A stretch of 64,000 nucleotides of DNA from Allobosea sp. (GTDB lineage: Bacteria > Pseudomonadota > Alphaproteobacteria > Rhizobiales > Beijerinckiaceae), in assembly GCA_024231975.1 (NCBI GenBank), contig JAAEQB010000022.1, forward strand, positions 1 to 64,000, given 5' to 3'. This document shows, piece after piece, positions 9,501 through 19,627 of the stretch. Every line of letters starts with the position of its first letter. Position 1 is the first letter of the stretch. The position numbers and the translations under genes are program-made. The notes under the pieces were generated by a model that worked only from the letters and a program-made list of their open reading frames with translations, searched no databases and was not told where the DNA came from.

Positions 9501-9647
9501 GATCGCACCGTCGGCTTTGAGTAGCGTCTTGATCTCAAGCGCATAGGGATGCGTTTCGGGTACTTTATCGCCGCTGCGGTGCAGAACGGCAGTCTCGGCT
9601 GCGTAGCCGAGCCTTTCCAGCCAGTTCTGGACGGCAACTGTCGTCAC
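6552..9647 (-). CDS. Large N6-adenine DNA methyltransferase (Type IIG/BREX/DISARM-like size)
   Basis: DNA modification enzyme of 1031 aa. The methylase core follows the HsdM/Eco57I pattern: YYTPRNLA, motif I IFDGACGSGILLTTAYRRL near residue 340 and motif IV ISNPPWKEP near 456, the NPPW signature of amino-methyltransferases acting on adenine. The first 150 residues resemble the N-terminal region of large methylases, and the C-terminal 400 residues presumably hold target recognition. No intact nuclease motif was seen in the chain, unlike a true Type IIG fusion, and the next gene may supply it. GTG 9647 is preceded by AGAGGTG at a good distance. Upstream is a MerR-like regulator, with a 91-nt gap. 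Confidence 0.9.
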   Translation of the reverse strand: MTTVAVQNWLERLGYAAETAVLHRSGDKVPETHPYALEIKTLLKADGAIRAQAVFDVEGVPTVVFVGNDGQPLPTKALDEIRKRIWNQNLATVVIEIRGDKALAVPARKLRHAGEYLSLRDASADGPFSALEVASANLSRRLPKWFDIKARVDRKLLKNLSAAVEQLTENGFKGISDEITRRRLAELLMGQVLFVSYLEHRDIVGETYRTRRGVETLPSLVADENRHDLRRLIDRLRADFNGDFLGDDRHDPWTALKSEGFDLLTQFLRRTDLRTGQGDFWNYDFSYIPVELLSGLYESFLSPEQQADDGAYYTPRNLAMLAVDQALSTSADPLSETIFDGACGSGILLTTAYRRLIALSEARQGRQLSFAERGKLLKQRIFGADINLMACRVTAFSLYLSLLEGLEPADILEAQDQEGTKLPPLAGTNLVHGAEAGDFFKDEHAFFGKRFSLIISNPPWKEPQGNARTTADEWADRAKAPFVRRQIAGAYALRAAEFLTDDGKICLILPIGQFLGGSSEDFVVRALRLYKPFRLINFGDLQGLLFPTAENTCHVFSAQRREGRIAIDETFEYCVPKADISLALGRLSLQSADRHRPQTLSVIEDPQLLVTLMWGDASDLAIWTRLSLRGTFADFWKGTPKSRRWVYRKGIHLHDKSREAVSAAPLRSVRHVPIAALKAGSPVLHADLLAPWPDAQNTVVGLNSEVLAVFDGPRVLFPDGFSKEEQNVRAVYYAGPATFTHSVGVIAGRPADAELLQFAAVYLRSSLAKYFLMMRGWKMLCERNGVHLADVASFPFFEPKDAPDPVAAKAALAAVARHVAALAKLPEPSQRSHYIQIQAKLDDEIFRYFGLTPKEQELVRETVEILLPSVRPRSFKSLDTKAQAAAGRRDLETYSQALAESLTSWRTRSQGRGRFEVDVVASDHRREGPSGIVRIAYASELTAPPIFDATVNDLLVVETLAELREYGLRVVPAGDSISLVPDVNIWIGGALYLVRPLTRRSWTVRQALRDAETIVRSVQFGATQGRDAVPA

Positions 9648-9738
9648 TGATTCACCTCTGCAATGAATGAGAACATATCATGAACAAACACGATTGCGAA
9701 GGCTGGCCGCAGGAAATCCTGGCGCGGAGCCACGGCGC

Positions 9739-10287
9739 TCATGCCGACCGCCGGTGAGGCGATCGCGTCTCCCGCGAGACCTGCGATCCGGCTTTGGGCC
9801 GGTGCAGGTTTGGCAGGGAAAACAGGTCGAACTGCCCTTCGGCCAAAGCCGGATCAGGTAGTGCGAAGCCGTCCCGCAAAATGGCAAGATGCGGGTCAAG
9901 GTGTATGAGCAGGACGTCGCCGGGCGGGACCGGATCGCTGTTCCCGATGAGCTTCCACTCGCCGGTAGCGGCCAAAGCGAGGCGATTGCCCCATAATGCA
10001 ATGAACGACGTCTTGCGGAGCTTTCGTCTGAAATCGGCGAAGAAGGGTTTGTGCGCCTCGAGCTCCAGCTTGAATTGGCTCCGCAGGCAATCGGCGATAC
10101 GCAGCACGAGGATCGTCTGCCAGCTGAACTTGGCCGGCGAGCCCTTCTGCTTCGGTCGAACATCGGCCGGAACCAGCGCGCGCCGGCTTGTCCATTCGCG
10201 GAGTTTTTCCGTCGAAAGGCCGGTTAGCTGCGAAGCGATGGGCGTGGCGACGAACTGCAAAAATGCCCCCCCCAGAATGGGTGTCAC
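9739..10287 (-). CDS. MerR-like regulator of the methyltransferase operon
   Basis: 182 aa. Residues about 17-75 form a MerR-like winged helix: IASQLTGLSTEKLREWTSRRAL, then a wing with GSPAKFSWQTILVLRIADCL. The C-terminal half (about 90-180) lacks cysteine ligands and resembles a non-metal sensing or protein-contact domain. The GTG start is backed by the ribosome site AAGAGG six nt upstream. Two palindromes of the same consensus lie over and just before this start, suggesting autorepression. It thus takes the place of the controller proteins seen in many restriction-modification loci. Confidence 0.65.
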   Translation of the reverse strand: MTPILGGAFLQFVATPIASQLTGLSTEKLREWTSRRALVPADVRPKQKGSPAKFSWQTILVLRIADCLRSQFKLELEAHKPFFADFRRKLRKTSFIALWGNRLALAATGEWKLIGNSDPVPPGDVLLIHLDPHLAILRDGFALPDPALAEGQFDLFSLPNLHRPKAGSQVSRETRSPHRRSA

Positions 10288-10291
10288 ACCC
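10279..10291. promoter_or_regulatory. Operator 1, palindrome overlapping the MerR-like gene start
   Basis: GGGTGTCACACCC, a perfect 13-bp palindrome. It covers the GTG start codon at 10285-10287. It shares the consensus GGGTRTCAYACCC with operator 2, centre to centre 31 bp, i.e. three helical turns. Likely bound by the MerR-like protein encoded just downstream. Confidence 0.6.
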
Positions 10292-10308
10292 GACCTCTTG
10301 ACGGAGAA

Positions 10309-10323
10309 CGGGTATCATACCCG
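10309..10323. promoter_or_regulatory. Operator 2, palindrome containing a -10 hexamer
   Basis: CGGGTATCATACCCG, a perfect 15-bp palindrome. Read on the minus strand it contains TATGAT, a near-consensus -10 element for the MerR-like gene, so a protein bound here would block its promoter. No good -35 lies at 17 bp. Confidence 0.6.
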
Positions 10324-10350
10324 GGCCGTCAAATAAACGGCACGCACAGC

Positions 10351-10641
10351 CTAAGAGCCGCGACGACGCAGCAATTCGGCAGCAGCTTCGGCCGCAAGCT
10401 TTTCGCGATTGAGCACTGCGTATCCTTTCAAAAAAAAGGCGGTTACGCCGTCACTGAGCGCCTTATAAAGCGCGGGGTCAGTTGCTGCGAGGCGGGGATC
10501 CGGACGCTTCCATGCAATTTCGGTCGCGCCATGTAAGGCGACGACGTCGCGCGCGATCAACGCCTTCGCAATCGCGAGTTGATCCTTTTTCAGCGAAACC
10601 AGAAGCCGCACACCGGCCACATGAATCTCTCTAGCGCTCAT
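10351..10641 (-). CDS. Small partner of a nucleotidyltransferase (module 2)
   Basis: 96 aa. Alternating helix and strand, with a basic, helical C-terminus (NREKLAAEAAAELLRRRGS). Family not recognised. The ATG overlaps the stop of the nucleotidyltransferase (ATGA), which is the usual layout of a toxin-antitoxin or enzyme-partner pair. By size and position it may neutralise or assist the nucleotidyltransferase; this is inferred. Confidence 0.6.
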   Translation of the reverse strand: MSAREIHVAGVRLLVSLKKDQLAIAKALIARDVVALHGATEIAWKRPDPRLAATDPALYKALSDGVTAFFLKGYAVLNREKLAAEAAAELLRRRGS

Positions 10642-11261
10642 CGCTCGTACCCATTGCGGTCGCGAGATAGGTCACGCACTTGGTTGCGCGCTGCATACTC
10701 GAGCAGCACCATGTTTGCGCCGGCTTGTTCACGCGCCTCCGCAGGGAAGAACTTGATGGCGCCGGCGATTTGCGCGACTGAGACGTTCTTCATATTCATC
10801 AGGAAGATCACGTCTTCAACGTCTTGGGGCTCAGCGCGAACCATCTTTGCGGCAGCGACGATCTCAGGGGGCGGCGCCACTATGGTGAGTGAGGCTCCTG
10901 TCCAAATCGTCTGATTTTTCTGTCCCGTCGCCCACGTGAAGGTTTCAGAATCAAAGTTTGGCATCCGCACGACGCCATCATCGACCACTTGCAGGTACGG
11001 CCTATCCGGTTCGATTTCGAGCGGATTGAAGTCCAGGCCGGCGGCGAGAGTGAGTTGGCGCAGCGCTCGGTCGATCAGCATGCTCGCGGGCCGCCAAACA
11101 TCGATGTCTTGCGTTTGTCGGGCTACTGAACCGTAAGAGATGATCGCAGCGGCTCCAAAGATGCAAAGAACCTGCTTTTCGCGAAAATCGCCACTTGAAG
11201 CTTCGTCCATGGCTTCAAAAATATCTTCCAGGCGCTTTTTGTCGATGTAATCAAAACGCAT
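10638..11261 (-). CDS. DUF6036/AbiEii-like nucleotidyltransferase (module 2)
   Basis: 207 aa, cytoplasmic. A DNA polymerase beta-type nucleotidyltransferase core is visible near residues 33-60: CIFGAAAIISYGSVARQTQDIDVW, with a Gly-rich helix start and the D-x-D metal pair (DID). Families with this core include AbiEii/MenT toxins and DUF6036 proteins. The rest is helical, and the segment TIVAPPPEIVAAAKMVR fits the usual second part. Coupled to the 96-aa gene downstream. The order is enzyme first, partner second, opposite to classic AbiEi-AbiEii. Confidence 0.75.
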   Translation of the reverse strand: MRFDYIDKKRLEDIFEAMDEASSGDFREKQVLCIFGAAAIISYGSVARQTQDIDVWRPASMLIDRALRQLTLAAGLDFNPLEIEPDRPYLQVVDDGVVRMPNFDSETFTWATGQKNQTIWTGASLTIVAPPPEIVAAAKMVRAEPQDVEDVIFLMNMKNVSVAQIAGAIKFFPAEAREQAGANMVLLEYAARNQVRDLSRDRNGYER

Positions 11262-11404
11262 TCTCTGATCCTGCGGTCCCGATGGGCGATAGCCTCACAT
11301 GATAACATGCGGCGCACCTATTGTTCGAACGAAGTTGACCGCCTCCGAAGGCGGATAGCCTTGCTAAGCCACCATGTGTGCGCTCAGGTTTGCGATCGAG
11401 CTCA

Positions 11405-11878
11405 TCATTCCTGAGGACGCATCGCGCGGAGATTTAGGCCGGTGCGTGCCTCTTCAAGGGCGTACCAGCGCTCATCTCGCGGCATCCGTGCGCGCCGAAG
11501 CGGCTCTGCCGAGACGAAGAGCATCCTTCGTCGAAATGCCAAAGGGCTCTCCGCCAGCAAGAAGGATTTTTCCTGATCGGTACCGGGAGGAAACCAGGGC
11601 TTTGCCAAGAACCGTGCCTTTCGGTCCGTCCATCTTGGCGGCTGGCCGAGCCGCCACCGGCGCGCCAAATGCTCGCCAACAGCGCCAATATAGGCGTCTG
11701 TCTCGGAATGTCCGAGAAGGGCTGGTTCGTCCTCAAGACGGCGAGCTCGACTCGCTTGATCGCTGTCGAGATAAAACTCGTCGAGGAATTCGTGGAGTGC
11801 GACTGTTAGCGCTTGCTCACCCAAGGCCGCCCGGCTCACGACCTCTGCGAGCGTTCCAGGTCGGCCGGCGCTTGACAT
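11405..11878 (-). CDS. Island protein with EFLDEFYL motif, copy A
   Basis: 157 aa, no signal or membrane segment. Shares a motif chain with the 4220-4780 protein: RPGTLAEV, EFLDEFYLD, a block ending EPALLG, GAVGEHL, RFLAKPW, FRRRMLF and PLRRARMPR. The ATG at 11878 is preceded by AAGGAG (10-nt spacer), so it really begins inside the nucleotidyltransferase gene, overlapping its last 62 nt in another frame. Family not recognised. A role as partner or antitoxin of the upstream nucleotidyltransferase is inferred from the coupling. Confidence 0.65.
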   Translation of the reverse strand: MSSAGRPGTLAEVVSRAALGEQALTVALHEFLDEFYLDSDQASRARRLEDEPALLGHSETDAYIGAVGEHLARRWRLGQPPRWTDRKARFLAKPWFPPGTDQEKSFLLAESPLAFRRRMLFVSAEPLRRARMPRDERWYALEEARTGLNLRAMRPQE

Positions 11879-12464
11879 GCTGACTGTGCTCCTTGGCGTA
11901 TTGAATGACGTCGTCGATTTTCGCGAGAACGCGGTTGTCGATGCCGGGAATGGCAGGGAAGAAGCCTTTCACCAGCTCCATAAGGGCAGCCCCGTTTCGG
12001 AGGCCGGTTACATGCATCAGTTGAGCGATGTCGTGGCGATCGCGACGTGCGCCATCAAGGTCCTCGCGACGGGAGGCTATCAACTTCATCGCAAGAATGT
12101 ACTCGGGCGTCGGCAGAAAGACCCGCAATCCAGGCGCGCCATCATCCCGCGGATATTCTCCGAAGACATTCAAACGAGGCTGACGGCTGCCTGGCGAGGT
12201 AACCAGGTGCTTGACTGACTGGTTGAGCCAGTCGTCGGGGAGGTTCCTCTTCCGAGCGATCGCGTCCGCCGCCTCATAGAGGAACTCCGATTCCGCCATG
12301 AAGACGGAGTCGACGTCCCGGGTGACCTCGCGAATATCGGTTGCCAGGAGAAGGCAAGAGCCGCCGTAAACCGCTATTTCAGCAATGAGCCCACGGGTTC
12401 GGGCCATTTGACCAAGATCGTCAAAGGCTAGCTCTAAGGTATCCTTGGTGAGCTCCAACGGCAT
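11817..12464 (-). CDS. DUF6036/AbiEii-like nucleotidyltransferase (module 1)
   Basis: 215 aa, cytoplasmic. The nucleotidyltransferase core is at about 30-55: IAVYGGSCLLLATDIREVTRDVDSVFM, with the GGS turn and the metal ligands in DVD. A conserved downstream block TPEYILAMKLIASRREDLDGARRDRHDIAQLM is typical of this family, whose members often carry this M-K-L and D-x-x-D-I pattern. The last 20 residues are very basic (KRRPTWNARRGREPGG) because they are read in the overlap with the next gene. Related to module 2 in fold but not close in sequence, so it is not a recent duplicate. Confidence 0.8.
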   Translation of the reverse strand: MPLELTKDTLELAFDDLGQMARTRGLIAEIAVYGGSCLLLATDIREVTRDVDSVFMAESEFLYEAADAIARKRNLPDDWLNQSVKHLVTSPGSRQPRLNVFGEYPRDDGAPGLRVFLPTPEYILAMKLIASRREDLDGARRDRHDIAQLMHVTGLRNGAALMELVKGFFPAIPGIDNRVLAKIDDVIQYAKEHSQHVKRRPTWNARRGREPGGLG

Positions 12465-12767
12465 AGCTGATACTCAATCTTCTCCCGCGTCGTTCATCGG
12501 GCACCCCGGATTGCAGGTCAATGTCCGGCAGCCAGTGGGTGGGCATGAGGATAAGCGCGAGCGCGCTTTATGCATCGCGACACCACGGCTGCCGCGGTCT
12601 GCAACGGACTACTCGCAGCGGGGCGATCCCTTCCGATGCGGTGAACAAGGCAGCGGAGGTCAGATTCGATGTACCTTTTAGAGGCTTGTGAGGCGATGTA
12701 GCCGCCTATCAGCTGCGCCGCTTCCAGGTAAAAGCTCTCTACCGCAAAGGCCTAAAAGCCAGACAGA
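12465..12767. other. Gap between the Panacea pair and module 1
   Basis: About 300 bp without a convincing gene. The minus strand has a 78-codon open frame (12518-12751) starting after a stop and lacking ATG or GTG near its 5' end; its reading (ESFYLEAAQLIGGYIASQ) looks protein-like, so it may be the tail of a decayed gene. The promoter for the nucleotidyltransferase at 12464 should lie here. No repeat seen. Confidence 0.4.
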
Positions 12768-13166
12768 TCACAGCATCTCCCGGAGGTCCTCGTCGAGATG
12801 TTTGGAGATTTTGCCGCCTTCTCTGATGCGCGCCAAGATGGGGCGGCTTGCAGGGGGCTTTGGCGGAAATCTACGGTTTCGAACTGCTTCGATCAGCGCC
12901 TTCGCTTGCCAGACTTCAGCCGTCGCGTACGAGGCATAACTACGCTTCCAGATAAAATCGTGTTCGCCGATTTCGAGGATGCAGCTATCGTCTTCGCGCC
13001 TTCTACCCTTCAGACTGGTAATTGGTACGAGCAGTACCTCGCCCTCAGGATTGATAGCTGTCACTACGACGTGAAGGTGGTTTAAGCCGCGATTCCCTGG
13101 CGGGCCTGAAGGAATCAGGAGGCAAGCGCCCAGGGTCGGCATCCACGTCGTATGATAGGCCCGCAT
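12768..13166 (-). CDS. Putative PanT-type toxin of a Panacea toxin-antitoxin pair
   Basis: 132 aa. Begins with a beta-rich part (TLGACLLIPSG, NHLHVVVTAIN, VLLVPITSLKG) that looks like a PemK/MazF-like or other SH3-like barrel, then a helical tail (GGKISKHLDEDLREML). It starts 13 nt after the stop of a Panacea-domain gene; Panacea antitoxins are known to neutralise many unrelated toxins encoded beside them, so a toxin role is likely from position. Toxin class and target (RNA, ribosome, membrane) are not determined. Confidence 0.6.
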   Translation of the reverse strand: MRAYHTTWMPTLGACLLIPSGPPGNRGLNHLHVVVTAINPEGEVLLVPITSLKGRRREDDSCILEIGEHDFIWKRSYASYATAEVWQAKALIEAVRNRRFPPKPPASRPILARIREGGKISKHLDEDLREML

Positions 13167-13179
13167 AGTTTTCGTTAGC

Positions 13180-13746
13180 TCAATGCCGACTTCTGTGATT
13201 GCCGTATCGAGCGGGGGCCAATTGAAGCCCTTGTGCGATCTGGATTTCTTCGATCAGCTCCTCGATATCGTCCTTACCGAGAGCTCGAAAAAGGTCAGCG
13301 TACGAAATCTCGTGTGAGGATCCCCGAGGGTCTGACCATTCAGCGCAGTTGTCGTGCGTGAAATTGCGTAGGGTGAGGCCATCCAAATGGCCGTACTTCT
13401 GCCAAACCTCTTCCAACACTTCGATATTGGCGGGCGACAACCTTTTGAGCGACTGTATCGTGACACCTGGTACAACACTAACCGTATTGCCCGATCGCTC
13501 GCTCACGACTGCCTGCCAACCCGGATTCGGTGATTCATTCACATGGTTTAGGGTCTCGGAGAGCGCGGGGCCGTGAGGCATGGCGACAAGCTTGTCGCCG
13601 GTCAGGGGCAGTTCGTAAGCGTCGAGGTAAGCGCGCTCCGCGAGATACAAGAGCTTCGCGAGCTTCAGCACGTCGATGGCACCGCCTTCGCGAATCGCGA
13701 AGTATGCGGTCACATGCGCGGCCTTTCTGGGTTTAAATGCGTTCAT
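13180..13746 (-). CDS. Panacea/SocA-domain antitoxin
   Basis: 188 aa. The first 120 residues match the Panacea (DUF4065/SocA) fold: KAAHVTAYFAIREGGAIDVLKLAKLLYLAERAYL, then LTGDKLVAMPHGPALSETLNHV and the late block LTLRNFTHD. This domain is the antitoxin of PanTA systems and also appears in SocA, where it delivers a toxin to a protease. ATG 13746 has AGAAGG upstream; a start ten codons earlier is less likely. Directly followed by the small putative toxin gene. Confidence 0.8.
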   Translation of the reverse strand: MNAFKPRKAAHVTAYFAIREGGAIDVLKLAKLLYLAERAYLDAYELPLTGDKLVAMPHGPALSETLNHVNESPNPGWQAVVSERSGNTVSVVPGVTIQSLKRLSPANIEVLEEVWQKYGHLDGLTLRNFTHDNCAEWSDPRGSSHEISYADLFRALGKDDIEELIEEIQIAQGLQLAPARYGNHRSRH

Positions 13747-14111
13747 TTTTTGCCTTCTCAACCAGGCGCGATGCAACGCCCGATTGCACTAATTGTTTGA
13801 TAGCATCATAGCCAGATTGCTTCTAGGGCCCTGCTTCGAAAGCGGGCCCCTCCGAGTTTAAAATGCCGCAAAGCGGCGGTCCTCGGGGAATGGAATAGTC
13901 TGCTTCAATGGGGTTAATCCGGAATCCCGGCTCACCGTTAATCTTTCCGAATTTTGTGGTAACGATACAGTAAACGTCGGCAGGGGATGAGCAAATGAGT
14001 ATCTCCTGGGTGTTCACCCGATGCCTTGGCAACCTTCCTTGCTCTCGCGGTCATTGCAAGGGCGGTAGAACAGCGATTTTCGTCGTTCTCGTGCGAGGCG
14101 AATGAGTGCCC
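13747..14111. other. Gap between SLATT operon and Panacea pair
   Basis: 365 bp. A 69-codon minus frame (13823-14032) begins at TTG without ribosome site and ends within a hairpin; I do not count it as a gene. The hairpin GGGCCC ... GGGCCC (13826-13849, inner GCTT/AAGC) lies 263 nt past the end of the SLATT gene and may end that transcript, but lacks a strong T run. The rest is AT-richer than the flanks. Confidence 0.35.
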
Positions 14112-14747
14112 TTAATTCCCCAGCTTTTCGCCCTCGGTCGGGAAGTGAGTTTGAGAAAATGAGCACCAGTGCATGAACAAGCGCTGGAGCCATGTAACGA
14201 CGAGGCGATCATTCCGTCCATTGATTGATCCGAGAGCATCGACAGCCTCGTTGTAGGCGACAGTGTCGAGAGCACGGAGTGTCGCGGGCTCGTCCGCATA
14301 GATCCTGACCATCTCGGCCTCAAGCTCGGCAAGCTGCTCGTCGTTCTCTGGTCTTCTTTCTTCGATCCTCGCGATCACCTCATAGAAGCGTCGCTGCAGG
14401 AATTCGTGTGTTCTTGCTCGACCGGACCAGTCGTAAACGAGTTGCAGCGCGCCGATTACAGCGACGACAAAGCCGATTGTGACCGCGGTCGCGCCTGCTT
14501 CCATTGTTGGAAACTGCTTGGAAAAAATATTCCTGCCCAAGTCCGCGGCGGCCGTAGTGCCGAGGACGACGACAAGAAAGTTGGCGCTCTTGGACCATGT
14601 ATCGAGGCGTCGTTGGCGTGCCTTATGGTAGTGCGCATTTCGAAGAGCATCGAACCTGAGATTCCAGGCGCGGTACGAGATTCCGGATTTGTAATTCAGT
14701 TGGTCGGCGCGGATTGAGGGCTCAACCACAGGTTCAGTATCATTCAT
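14112..14747 (-). CDS. SLATT-like two-TM membrane protein
   Basis: 211 aa. Two membrane helices (about 55-72 ANFLVVVLGTTAAADLG and 87-105 AVTIGFVVAVIGALQLVY) are flanked by long charged helices, the layout of SLATT effectors. Supporting phrases are RNAHYHKARQRRLDTWS before TM1 and RTHEFLQRRFYEVIARIEE after TM2. SLATT proteins are predicted pore-forming effectors, often beside nucleotide cyclases or reverse transcriptases; none is found here. Its ATG shares its A with the stop of the preceding gene (TGATG), so the 139-aa partner is coupled. Inner membrane expected. Confidence 0.65.
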   Translation of the reverse strand: MNDTEPVVEPSIRADQLNYKSGISYRAWNLRFDALRNAHYHKARQRRLDTWSKSANFLVVVLGTTAAADLGRNIFSKQFPTMEAGATAVTIGFVVAVIGALQLVYDWSGRARTHEFLQRRFYEVIARIEERRPENDEQLAELEAEMVRIYADEPATLRALDTVAYNEAVDALGSINGRNDRLVVTWLQRLFMHWCSFSQTHFPTEGEKLGN

Positions 14748-15166
14748 CAGCTATCTTTCGATCTGCCGCGAGGAGGCCGCGGGCGTGGCGGCGGCCGCGG
14801 TCCCGGGCCTCGGGTAGAAAATGTTGCGTGGGGTTCTGAGGGCGCATCGCCCAAGCCGTTCGTCAGAGCACCATCTTGGGAACGGCCTAGATGTGCTTCC
14901 TTTGCAATTCCCAACGAGACCTCTGTTTCGTGTATGCGACGCGTGAGGTGCTGGACTCGTCGACGGCGCTCGTTTGGATCCGTGTTCGGCTCCGCTCGGA
15001 CATCCGACAAGCGATCGCGCAGTCCGCTGAGTTCGCGCTTCAGCTCGACTTCTTCAGTCTCACTTAATTTGCGGGGCTGCGAAGCCGTTTGCTTGTCGGA
15101 ATTGCGCGGATACCTCTCGAGGAGGCACGCAGTTCTGTCCTGGAATGACAGGCTTTCGAGCCACAA
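14747..15166 (-). CDS. Coiled-coil protein with proline/arginine tail, partner of SLATT-like gene
   Basis: 139 aa, unrecognised. A likely coiled coil covers about residues 33-85 (ETEEVELKRELSGLRDRLSD, then RVQHLTRRIHETEVSL). The last 25 residues are a Gly/Pro/Arg-rich tail (PRPPPRPRPP), probably disordered and able to bind membrane or SH3-like partners. First gene of the two-gene unit with the SLATT-like protein. May sense the trigger or regulate the pore; inference only. Confidence 0.55.
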   Translation of the reverse strand: MWLESLSFQDRTACLLERYPRNSDKQTASQPRKLSETEEVELKRELSGLRDRLSDVRAEPNTDPNERRRRVQHLTRRIHETEVSLGIAKEAHLGRSQDGALTNGLGDAPSEPHATFSTRGPGPRPPPRPRPPRGRSKDS

Positions 15167-15310
15167 TTGACCATCCCTAACGTGCGTCTTGGATGATCAA
15201 ATCAACGGGGATCGCATGCCATCAATTTCAATGGCGCTCTAATCAGAGTCGGGCATTCCATCAATCCGCCCGCCGCACGCCGGACAATGATCCCACGGAA
15301 CCCAACAATG

Positions 15311-15336
15311 AAAGGCGCCCGACATTGTCGGGCGCC
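15311..15336 (-). terminator. Terminator downstream of nrdJ
   Basis: GGCGCCCGACA (15314-15324) and TGTCGGGCGCC (15326-15336) form an 11-bp perfect inverted repeat, followed by TTT on the minus strand. It starts 75 nt after the nrdJ stop. Confidence 0.75.
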
Positions 15337-15410
15337 CATCCGAATTGCGGAACTCGACCTGCAATCGCGGCAACACTATGCCTCGATTTTCACGACCAGT
15401 GGGCTAGACC

Positions 15411-19136
<3,726 letters not shown>

Positions 19137-19408
19137 AAGCTTCGTCCCCAATGCTTGCCGCGGGCGTGTCAGACGCTCCGCGCGGCCGGTTGATCACCGG
19201 CTCCTGATGTCAGTCCAACTCGGTTTGATGCCCCTGGATCCCGCAACGGTGTGCCCCGTCATCGGTGTCCTGATGCGGCCAGGCGGAGACGCACGTCGCC
19301 GTTCGCCGTCGCCATCTCTGGCGCGCCGCGGTGACCGCTCGACCCATCTGGGAACTCGTTTCGCGGGTCGAAAAAGGCGTCACCGCCAACCGTCACGCGA
19401 CCGTCAAA

Positions 19409-19437
19409 ATTTAGTCCCGATTGGGTCGCGCCGTCAA
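19409..19437 (-). promoter_or_regulatory. Sigma-70 promoter candidate for nrdJ
   Basis: On the minus strand TTGACG (19432-19437), a 17-bp spacer and CTAAAT (19409-19414). Both elements are near consensus. Initiation here would give a leader of about 265 nt. Confidence 0.55.
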
Positions 19438-19468
19438 GGATTAGTGCAGGCCGATAGGTGTGGATACG

Positions 19469-19487
19469 ACATCTTGTAGGAAGATGT
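19469..19487. promoter_or_regulatory. Inverted repeat upstream of the nrdJ promoter
   Basis: ACATCTT-GTAGG-AAGATGT, perfect 7-bp arms. Lies 32 bp upstream of the -35 element. It does not match the NrdR box consensus as I know it, so the binding factor is unknown. Confidence 0.4.
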
Positions 19488-19612
19488 GGATCGTGGGGAT
19501 AAGTTTCAAGGCACCCGCTAAGCCCAAGGAATCACATGCGGAATCGCGGCGCCGTTGCGAGCTTGCAACGATCCTTGCCGGTGTGAAATCCCTAAAATCC
19601 GCCGGACCATGG

Positions 19613-19627
19613 TTAACAAGACATCAA
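19613..19627. promoter_or_regulatory. CtrA-like box
   Basis: TTAA-N7-TCAA differs by one base from the CtrA pattern TTAA-N7-TTAA, in a short AT-rich patch within GC-rich DNA. About 210 bp before the NIPSNAP gene. Could be chance. Confidence 0.25.

Noticed and set aside
12445..12681. 78-codon plus frame opposite the island
   Set aside because: Opposite to the direction of all island genes, no ribosome site and no family match.
13823..14032. 69-codon minus frame downstream of the SLATT gene
   Set aside because: TTG start with no ribosome site and its end lies within a hairpin.
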